Shown one piece after another: positions 6,586-12,339 of a stretch of DNA of 12,339 nt. Under the pieces are notes generated by a model. It was not told the origin of the DNA, made no database searches, and was given only the letters and a program-made list of their open reading frames with translations. Source of the stretch: JANNRR01 sp031401675 (GTDB taxonomy: Bacteria; Pseudomonadota; Alphaproteobacteria; Rhodobacterales; Rhodobacteraceae); NCBI GenBank assembly GCA_031401675.1, contig JANNRR010000099.1:1-12339 (forward strand). Direction: 5' to 3'. Each line of letters starts with the position of its first letter. Position 1 is the stretch's first letter. The translations under genes were made by a program, and so were the position numbers.

Positions 6586-7428
6586 GTGAAGATGTCAAGG
6601 CAGGCGGTCTGGGGCGATGTCGGCACATACGTTGCATATCTCGTGATCTTCCTTTTCTTCGCGGGTCCCCTCTTGTGGCTCGTGTCGATGTCCGTTCGCA
6701 CCCAGGCGGAGATATTCGTCAGCGATCTCCGGATCATCCCGCAGCACCCGACCATCGAGAACTACATCGGCGTTCTGAACAATCCGCGGTTCCTGACCTA
6801 TCTGTGGAACGGGCTGAAGCTGGCAGTGATCGGTGCCTTCGGCGCGATGCTCTTCGCCTTGCCAGCCGCCTATGCGCTGTCGCGCTTCCGCTTTGCTTCA
6901 CGCAAGGTCTGGATGATCGGTCTCCTGGGTTTCCAGATGATCTCTCCGCTGGTCATCATGGTGCCGTTGTATCGTTACATGGACCGGATCGGCCTGACGG
7001 AATCGCATTTCGGCGCAAGCCTCATCTACATCGCGATCGCCGCGCCGCTGTTCACGTGGATGCTGAAAGGTTTCCTCGACACGATCCCGCAGAGCCTTGA
7101 GGATGCGGCGATGATCGACGGATGCACGCGCTTCGGCGCGTTCATGCGCGTTGTCCTGCCCCTCAGCCTCCCCGGGCTGACCTCGGCTTTCGTTCTGAAT
7201 GCAATCCTCGGCTGGTCGCAGTTCATCATCCCGTTCATCCTGCTCAGCAAGCCCGCTCTGTTGCCGATCTCGGTCGGCATCTTCAATTTTCAGGGCACCT
7301 ACAGCCAGACGTCAACGCAGATACTGGCCGCCGCGAGTGTGCTGTCCATCGTACCGGCGGTGATCGTCTTCCTTGCGCTCCAGCGCTTCATCATCGGTGC
7401 CCTGATGGCCGGAGCGGTGAAGGGTTGA
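6586..7428 (+). CDS. Sugar ABC transporter permease, MalG/UgpE type
   Basis: The 280-residue second channel subunit. Hydrophobic helices are visible near residues 13-35, 76-98, 108-128, 143-163, 198-220 and 246-268. The EAA loop is QSLEDAAMIDGCTRFGAFMR at 169-188 with Gly179, followed by VVLPLSLPGL. I chose GTG at 6586 because AAGGAG (6571-6576) lies nine bases upstream; the ATG at 6592 would put the site 15 bases away. The ribosome binding site is inside the end of the preceding permease gene, and only three bases separate the two frames. The product should pair with the MalF-like protein and use the ATPase encoded 3.2 kb downstream. The GH38 gene begins 33 bp after its stop, so they share an operon. 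Confidence 0.93.
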   Translation: MKMSRQAVWGDVGTYVAYLVIFLFFAGPLLWLVSMSVRTQAEIFVSDLRIIPQHPTIENYIGVLNNPRFLTYLWNGLKLAVIGAFGAMLFALPAAYALSRFRFASRKVWMIGLLGFQMISPLVIMVPLYRYMDRIGLTESHFGASLIYIAIAAPLFTWMLKGFLDTIPQSLEDAAMIDGCTRFGAFMRVVLPLSLPGLTSAFVLNAILGWSQFIIPFILLSKPALLPISVGIFNFQGTYSQTSTQILAAASVLSIVPAVIVFLALQRFIIGALMAGAVKG

Positions 7429-7461
7429 GGCGGCGGAAACGAATTTGGAGACAGTGGACCG

Positions 7462-10400
7462 ATGACCCAGACCTACCTCAGTCTCGACCAGCGGGTGCGG
7501 CGCCTCGTGAAACGCATGGTCGAACTCGAACATTGGGAGAAGCGGGCTGTCGTTTCTCTGGACGAATGGAAATTCAACGGCGCACCCATCGCTGTCGGCA
7601 GCGCTTGGCCTGATCGCAGGGGCGTTGCGCAATTTACACATCCCGAAATCGAAGTGCCGACCGACTGGCCACTCGAAACGACGCGCCTGCAACTCGATCT
7701 TGGCGGCGAAGCGCTTGCGACCATCGCGTCCGGCGGCGAGACGCGGACCTATGGCCTCGATCCTTATCACAACAGCTTTCCGCTTTACGGCCAGCGGGTT
7801 GCGGTGAACGTGGAAGCTGTCGCGCGCTCGCCGTTCGGTGTACCAAACCGTGACGCGCGGCTGGCCCGCGCCGAGCTGGTTCTGATCGAGCCTGGCCTGA
7901 TCGGACTGACGATGGCACTCGGACAGGTGGTCGAACTCGCACAGACGCTTGGCGGCCACGCCGTCGATGGTCCGGGACAACCGCCGTGGCTTGCCTACCG
8001 CGCTCACCCTGATCACTCGGCGCCGCACGAGGTCGTCGAGGCAGTGTTGGACATCGCCGAGGAGGCCTTTCAGGCATTGGACTGGCCGACCGCGACGCGC
8101 GCCTATGTGTCCCGCGTGGCGCCCGGCCGAGAGGCGCAGACGATTTGGGAACTGCCGCGAGACCTTCTGCCTGACCCGCCCGGTCTCGACGACGACCAGC
8201 GCGCTTCGGTGTCGCTTGCGGCGGAAATCCTCCGTCGTGGTCTGGCTACCCTCAAGGGGCGCTATCCGAAGGTCGGCAGCATCGCGCTGACCGGCCACGC
8301 CCATATCGATCTGGCGTGGCTGTGGCCGCTGGACGAGACCAGGCGGAAGGCACGGCGGACATTTCACACAGCCATTGACCTGATGGACCGCTACCCCGAC
8401 TTCCGGTTCAACCAGTCGACCGCCCAGCTTTACGAGTTCGTCGAGACCGAAGACCCGGAACTCTTCGCCGCGATCCGGGAAAAGGTCGCGTCAGGCCAAT
8501 GGGAAATCATCGGCGGGACCTGGGTCGAACCGGACACCAACATGCCGACGGCTGAGTCGTTCTGCCGCCAGTTCCTCTACGGCACCGCCTATTTCGACAA
8601 GGCGTTCGGCAAGCGAAGCCGCGTCCACTGGCTTCCGGACTGCTTCGGCTTCTCTCCGGCACTGCCCCAAATCATGAGGCTCTCCGGCATCGACAGCTTC
8701 TTCACCATCAAGGTGACGTGGTCCGAGGCCGACCCGTTCCCCTATGACCTTTTCTGGTGGGAGGGCCTCGACGGCAGCCGCGTGCTGTCCCACACCTTCA
8801 GCAACCCGGTCGGCGGTTACAACGGCGACCTCGGCGTCCGCGCCGCGACCGAGACCTGGCGGAACTTCCGCGGCAAGCATCGCCACCCCGAGAGCCTCCT
8901 CTCGATCGGCTGGGGCGACGGCGGCGGAGGCACCACGGCAGAGATGCTCGAACGGGCGAAGATCATGGCGGATTTCCCCGTCGTTCCGTCGCTCCGCCAG
9001 GTCAGCGTCGGCGACTGGTTCGGCGATCTGCATCGGCGGACGGACGAGGGGCTGGACCTGCCGGTATGGGTCGGCGAGATCTACCTGGAGTTCCATCGCG
9101 GCACGCTGACGACCCAGGGCCGAACAAAGTATCTTCATCGCAGGGCCGAGCGCGACCTGATTGCCGCCGAGGTTCTTTCCGGCATGGCGACAATGCTTGG
9201 TTCGCCGACCGGACCTGGCCTCGAGGCGCATTGGCGGCTCCTCCTGCGCAACCAGTTTCATGACATCCTTCCCGGCTCCAGCATCCGCGAGGTCTACGAG
9301 GTTGCAGAGCGCGAACTCGCCGAGGTTGTCGCTGCCGCCGGCAGCGCCATCGGACGCGAGCTTGCCGGGATCGAAGACCGGGTCGTGGTGCCTGGGTCGC
9401 GGCCGGGACTGCTGGTGGTCAATCCTGACCTTTCGGATCGGCCGCTGCGCATCGAACTGCCGATGGCAGTTCCCAATGGCCAGAAGGTCGATGGCGGCTA
9501 TGTCCTGTCCGACTCGCGCAAATTGCCTGGTCTCTCGGCATCGGTCCTTCTAGACGTTGGCGCGGCGTCGGGGCTCGCGGTCAGCACGAGCCATATCGAG
9601 AACGATACCGTCCGGGTCGAGATCGCGCCGGACGGGACGCTCGCCAGTGTCTTCGACAAGCGTGCCGGGCGCGAGTGCCTGATGGGTCGCGGCAATCAGA
9701 TATGGACTTACGTCGACAAGCCGCGCGACTTCGATGCGTGGGACATCGAGGAAGACTACCCGCATCTCGGCGTCGAAATCGTGGCGAACGCATCCCCAGA
9801 GGTGGTCGAGCAGGGTCCGCATCGCGCCGCCGTGCGGATCGTCCGCCACTTCAGGGACAGCACGATCGTCCAGCTTGTCCGCCTCTGGGCCAATTCGGCG
9901 CGCATCGAATTCGCGACCGAGATTGATTGGCACGACCGTCGGCAACTCGTGAAGGCACGGTTTCCGCTCGCGATCCGTTCCGACCACGCGACCTTTGAAT
10001 GCGCCGCCGGCATTGTCCGACGCCCGACCCAGCGGAACACCACCTGGGACCTCGCGAAGTTCGAGGTCGCCGCCCACCGCTTCGCTGACCTTTCGGAACA
10101 TGGCTATGGCGTCGCGCTTCTGAACGACGGCAAGTATGGGTATCACGCCATCGGGAACGAACTCGGCATCAGCCTCCTGCGCAGCCCGGTCTACCCCGAT
10201 CCTCTGGCTGACGAAGGCAAGCAGAGCTTCACCTACGCGCTCTATCCCCATACCTTCGACTGGATGACGGGCGGCGTCCTCGCGGAGGCGGAAGACCTGA
10301 ATCGCCCACTGATCGCCAAGCCAATTTCGGCCGGGGGAGAGTCCGTTTTCCGCGCCGTCGAGATCGGCGGCCTTGCGGTCGCGCTGTCGGCCTTCAAACC

Positions 10401-10596
10401 GGCGGAGGACTGCAAGGGTCTCGTTCTGCGCACCTACGAGCCAGCCGGCGCGCGTGGCGCCGTTAGGTTGCGTCCTGCTGACGGGTGGCGGCTTTCGGGC
10501 GAGGTCAGTATCCTCGAGGAGCCGCTCGGGGAGCGGGAACTCTGGTTCACGCCATTCCAGATCCGCAGTTGGCGATTGAACTGGACGGGCGCATGA
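7462..10596 (+). CDS. Cytoplasmic GH38 alpha-mannosidase
   Basis: A 1044-residue glycoside hydrolase of family 38, a zinc-dependent retaining enzyme that removes alpha-linked mannose. The catalytic domain begins near residue 274 with GHAHIDLAWLWPLDE; His281 and Asp283 match the HxD zinc ligands. LPDCFGFSPALPQI carries Asp393, the expected nucleophile and metal ligand. GWGDGGGGTT near 484-493 is a family signature, and RNQFHDILPGSS includes His600, the fourth zinc ligand. The mannosidase middle domain covers about 530-625 and the C-terminal beta domains about 650-1044. About 270 residues precede the catalytic domain, as in the MAN2C1-like long bacterial and cytosolic enzymes. There is no signal peptide, so it acts on imported substrate. 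GGAG at 7447-7450 lies 11 bases before the ATG, a loose spacing. It sits between the permease and ATPase genes of one importer, a strong hint that the importer carries an alpha-mannoside. Chain length and linkage are unknown. Confidence 0.94.
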   Translation: MTQTYLSLDQRVRRLVKRMVELEHWEKRAVVSLDEWKFNGAPIAVGSAWPDRRGVAQFTHPEIEVPTDWPLETTRLQLDLGGEALATIASGGETRTYGLDPYHNSFPLYGQRVAVNVEAVARSPFGVPNRDARLARAELVLIEPGLIGLTMALGQVVELAQTLGGHAVDGPGQPPWLAYRAHPDHSAPHEVVEAVLDIAEEAFQALDWPTATRAYVSRVAPGREAQTIWELPRDLLPDPPGLDDDQRASVSLAAEILRRGLATLKGRYPKVGSIALTGHAHIDLAWLWPLDETRRKARRTFHTAIDLMDRYPDFRFNQSTAQLYEFVETEDPELFAAIREKVASGQWEIIGGTWVEPDTNMPTAESFCRQFLYGTAYFDKAFGKRSRVHWLPDCFGFSPALPQIMRLSGIDSFFTIKVTWSEADPFPYDLFWWEGLDGSRVLSHTFSNPVGGYNGDLGVRAATETWRNFRGKHRHPESLLSIGWGDGGGGTTAEMLERAKIMADFPVVPSLRQVSVGDWFGDLHRRTDEGLDLPVWVGEIYLEFHRGTLTTQGRTKYLHRRAERDLIAAEVLSGMATMLGSPTGPGLEAHWRLLLRNQFHDILPGSSIREVYEVAERELAEVVAAAGSAIGRELAGIEDRVVVPGSRPGLLVVNPDLSDRPLRIELPMAVPNGQKVDGGYVLSDSRKLPGLSASVLLDVGAASGLAVSTSHIENDTVRVEIAPDGTLASVFDKRAGRECLMGRGNQIWTYVDKPRDFDAWDIEEDYPHLGVEIVANASPEVVEQGPHRAAVRIVRHFRDSTIVQLVRLWANSARIEFATEIDWHDRRQLVKARFPLAIRSDHATFECAAGIVRRPTQRNTTWDLAKFEVAAHRFADLSEHGYGVALLNDGKYGYHAIGNELGISLLRSPVYPDPLADEGKQSFTYALYPHTFDWMTGGVLAEAEDLNRPLIAKPISAGGESVFRAVEIGGLAVALSAFKPAEDCKGLVLRTYEPAGARGAVRLRPADGWRLSGEVSILEEPLGERELWFTPFQIRSWRLNWTGA

Positions 10597-10637
10597 AAGA
10601 AGTATCACGCAGGACGCATTGCCGGAGGGGCCGCTGA

Positions 10638-11753
10638 ATGGCGCATGTGGCGGTCAGAAACCTGATCAAGAAGTACGGTGAACTCGAGGTAGTCCATGGC
10701 GTCGATTTCGTCATCGAGAAGGGCGAGTTCCTTGTCCTTGTAGGGCCGTCGGGCTGTGGCAAGAGCACCATCCTGCGCATGATTGCGGGCCTTGAGTCGG
10801 TCACCGGCGGCGAGATTTCGGTCGGCGATCAGGTCATCAACGACGTCCCGCCACGTCACCGCAACATCTCGATGGTGTTCCAGGACTATGCGCTTTACCC
10901 GCACATGTCGGTACGCCAGAACATGGGCTTCGGCCTGAAGATGCGGGGCACCTCACGCTCGGGGATCGCGGCGGCGGTCCAGCGCACTGCGGCGATCCTG
11001 CAGATCGAGGAACTGCTCGACCGCAAGCCGAAGGAGCTTTCGGGCGGGCAGCGCCAGCGCGTCGCCATCGGCCGGGCCATCGCCCGGGAACCCGAACTTT
11101 TCTTGTTCGACGAGCCACTGTCGAACCTCGATGCCAAGCTCCGTGTCGACATGCGGACGCAGATCAAGCGCCTGCACATGGCCTTCAAGACAACCAGCAT
11201 CTATGTCACTCATGATCAGGTCGAGGCGATGACCCTTGCCGACCGGATCGTGGTTCTCCGCGGCGGCGCGATCGAACAAATCGGGACGCCGGCGGAACTT
11301 TACGCGGCTCCGGTGAACAAGTTCGTCGCCGGCTTCATCGGTTCGCCGACGATGAACTTCCTCAAGGCGCGTATCCTCGATCAGAGCGGGACTCTGTCCG
11401 TCGTCGCCGAAGGCGGTGTCAGCCTTGCCGTCGCGCCGAGGCTCGTCGAAGCCTATCGGTCTCTTGCCGGTCGCGACGTTGTTTTCGGAATTCGGCCCGA
11501 GCACCTTACCAATACGGTGACCGGACAGGATGAGGATGCGCTGGTGCCGATCTCGCTCAAGGTCGAGATCGCCGAACCGTTGGGTGCTGACACGTTGATC
11601 TTTGGCCGCATCGGCAACCAGGAAGTCGTGTGCCGGATCACACCGCAGACCGACGCTTCGGCGGGTGCGACGCTGGCGCTCCGCGCCAACATGAACCACA
11701 TGCGCCTGTTCGACCCGGAGACCGACCTCGCGCTCGATCGGGGAGGCGCCTGA
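10638..11753 (+). CDS. Sugar ABC transporter ATPase, UgpC/MsmX/MalK type
   Basis: A 371-residue cytoplasmic ATPase that drives the importer by forming a dimer under the two permeases. All motifs are intact: Walker A GPSGCGKST at 36-44, Q-loop Gln82, signature LSGGQ at 134-138, Walker B LFLFDE at 154-159, D-loop SNLD at 162-165 and switch His192. Residues from about 235 on form the MalK-type regulatory domain with the GIRPEHL segment. GGAGGGG at 10624-10630 lies seven bases before the ATG. It follows the mannosidase gene by 41 bp and closes the operon. The C-terminus (LFDPETDLALDR) looks natural, so the IS3 remnant that begins at once downstream did not truncate it. MsmX-type ATPases often serve several importers, so it may not be exclusive to this one. 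Confidence 0.94.
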   Translation: MAHVAVRNLIKKYGELEVVHGVDFVIEKGEFLVLVGPSGCGKSTILRMIAGLESVTGGEISVGDQVINDVPPRHRNISMVFQDYALYPHMSVRQNMGFGLKMRGTSRSGIAAAVQRTAAILQIEELLDRKPKELSGGQRQRVAIGRAIAREPELFLFDEPLSNLDAKLRVDMRTQIKRLHMAFKTTSIYVTHDQVEAMTLADRIVVLRGGAIEQIGTPAELYAAPVNKFVAGFIGSPTMNFLKARILDQSGTLSVVAEGGVSLAVAPRLVEAYRSLAGRDVVFGIRPEHLTNTVTGQDEDALVPISLKVEIAEPLGADTLIFGRIGNQEVVCRITPQTDASAGATLALRANMNHMRLFDPETDLALDRGGA

Positions 11754-11756
11754 ACT

Positions 11757-11774
11757 GATGCGGTGGATGCGGTG
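11757..11774 (+). repeat. Nine-base tandem duplication at the operon/IS3 junction
   Basis: GATGCGGTG occurs twice without a gap, at 11757-11765 and 11766-11774, three bases after the ATPase stop codon. The second copy belongs to the transposase coding text (Asp-Ala-Val before RIALTSG), so the first is an extra copy at the breakpoint. It could stem from slippage or from the rearrangement that joined operon and IS3 remnant. The repeat is seen; its origin is inferred. Confidence 0.6.
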
Positions 11775-12008
11775 CGGATCGCGCTGACCAGCGGGTTTTC
11801 ACACAAACAGATTGCTGATGATCTTGGGGTCGGGATGTCGACGCTTAACAAATGGATCACGGCGCACCGCGACACGGATGTGGTGCCGCCTGAGGATCGG
11901 GAAATTGCGCTTGAGAACGAACGACTACGGCGCGAAAACCGCATATTGCGCGAGGAGAGGGACATCCTAAGAAAGGCCACCCAGTTCTTCGCGAGCCAAG
12001 AGCCGTGA
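11763..12008 (+). pseudogene. IS3-family OrfA, N-terminally truncated
   Basis: OrfA normally supplies the DNA-binding part of the OrfAB transposase. The frame from GTG 11763 gives 81 residues: RIALTSGFSHKQIADDLGVG and MSTLNKWI form the helix-turn-helix, followed by a leucine-zipper coiled coil ENERLRRENRILREERDILRK and the usual ending KATQFFASQ. Family members begin roughly 10-20 residues earlier with a KxYTxEF-like segment before AVRIALTSG, and this is absent. The frame is the same as that of the upstream ATPase but is separated from it by the TGA at 11751-11753. No ribosome binding site supports the GTG. IS3 elements usually make OrfAB by a -1 shift on an A-rich run near the KKAT codons. 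Here the run reads CTAAGAAAGG, so the slippery site looks lost. I treat it as a non-functional remnant. Confidence 0.72.
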
Positions 12009-12178
12009 GGTTCAGGCTTGTCGAAGAACATAATAGGGCGTTTCCAACCTAGCGGCTGTGTCAGGTGATGAACGTCAGCCCGCGCGGGTTGCGGGCCTTT
12101 CGCAGCCGTCCGGCCAGTCGCAGGCAACACATGGACATGGTAGTTCTGGCCCATATCAAGGAACAACCGCGGCTTGCA
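12005..12178 (+). pseudogene. IS3-family OrfB fragment with in-frame stop
   Basis: OrfB encodes the DDE catalytic part of an IS3 transposase. From GTG 12005, overlapping the OrfA stop, the frame reads VRFRLVEEHNRAFPT, then TAG at 12050-12052, then RLCQVMNVSPRGLRAFRSRP and MDMVVLAHIKEQPRLA. The text on both sides of TAG is the normal OrfB start, so a single codon has become a stop. After RLA near 12178 the expected family sequence (a LGSYGxPR-like stretch) is replaced by unrelated residues, so about four fifths of the gene, including all three acidic catalytic residues, is missing. Clearly dead. Confidence 0.72.
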
Positions 12179-12339
12179 CAACCGGGCAAACTGACTGCAA
12201 AGGCTTATCCCTCTGAAGCCGGTTCCTCTACATGTTGATTTGGCCGGGCAGCCTGTGAAGCCCGCTTTTGGGACGTAGTCGGGGTGAAAATGCTGCGACT
12301 GGTCGGTGGCGGCGGGTGCGTGGAGCCGGTTTCTGGCTC
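12179..12339. other. Unassigned right edge
   Basis: The last 161 bases follow the break in OrfB. No frame is long enough to judge and no family is recognisable. TGTTGATTTGGCC at 12233 begins with TGTTGA, which resembles the outer end of some IS21-family elements, but without the rest of the element this is only a possibility. Confidence 0.3.

Larger units (their letters stand above)
11754..12178 (+). mobile_element. Decayed IS3-family insertion sequence
   Basis: A remnant holding most of OrfA and the first part of OrfB of an IS3-type element. Both ends are missing: OrfA lacks its N-terminus at the junction with the ATPase gene, and OrfB similarity stops near 12178. I found no terminal inverted repeats. 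Loss of the start, the ends and most of the DDE domain means this copy cannot move on its own. It marks the right edge of the sugar locus. Confidence 0.75.

Noticed and set aside
5712..7100. A 462-codon plus-strand frame across both permease genes
   Set aside because: Its product is rich in Arg, Pro and Gln with no domain, and it overlaps two clear permeases in another frame.
7312..8367. A 351-codon minus-strand frame over the mannosidase start
   Set aside because: Antisense shadow; no start signal and no family, while the plus strand carries intact GH38 coding.
1..12339. CRISPR arrays, tRNA or rRNA genes, riboswitches and toxin-antitoxin pairs
   Set aside because: No regularly spaced repeats, no cloverleaf or rRNA text and no small paired genes were seen.

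Overview
The window is GC-rich, with third positions dominated by G and C, Shine-Dalgarno sites of the GGAGG type and closely packed operon genes. Together with the protein families present (IS1380 and IS3 elements, a UgpC-type sugar ABC system, a GFO/IDH/MocA dehydrogenase), this suggests an alphaproteobacterium, perhaps Rhodobacterales or Rhizobiales. The taxon is inferred, because no rRNA or other marker gene is present.

Left flank (1 to about 1650). The window opens inside the C-terminal part of an IS1380-family transposase (ending at 268). A complete sulfotransferase-fold gene follows (545-1453). A hairpin (1464-1493) separates it from the last ~50 codons of an EamA/DMT-type transporter on the minus strand, which is cut off near 1650. 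The stretch 1680-2017 has no gene I can recognise.

Core (2018-11753). This is a well-preserved sugar catabolic locus. A minus-strand TIM-barrel sugar isomerase/epimerase (2018-2875) diverges from a GFO/IDH/MocA oxidoreductase (2995-4041). A perfect palindrome, CTGCAACGTTGCAG, lies between them. A 201-bp gap holding more copies of the TTGCAA motif precedes a five-gene plus-strand run: periplasmic sugar-binding protein (4243-5550), two MalF/MalG-like permeases (5647-6582, 6586-7428), a large GH38 alpha-mannosidase without a signal peptide (7462-10596), and a UgpC/MsmX-type ABC ATPase (10638-11753). The simplest reading is that an alpha-mannoside is imported intact and cleaved in the cytoplasm. 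The dehydrogenase and epimerase would then oxidise or rearrange the sugar, possibly through a keto-sugar or keto-glycoside intermediate. No regulator, sugar kinase or aldolase is in the window, so the pathway is incomplete here.

Right flank (11754-12339). Directly after the ATPase stop codon lies a decayed IS3-family copy. Its OrfA lacks the N-terminus and its OrfB has an in-frame stop and is cut off near 12178. The last ~160 bp are unassigned. The catabolic locus is therefore bracketed by transposon debris and a broken transporter gene, as expected of a mobile or rearranged accessory segment.
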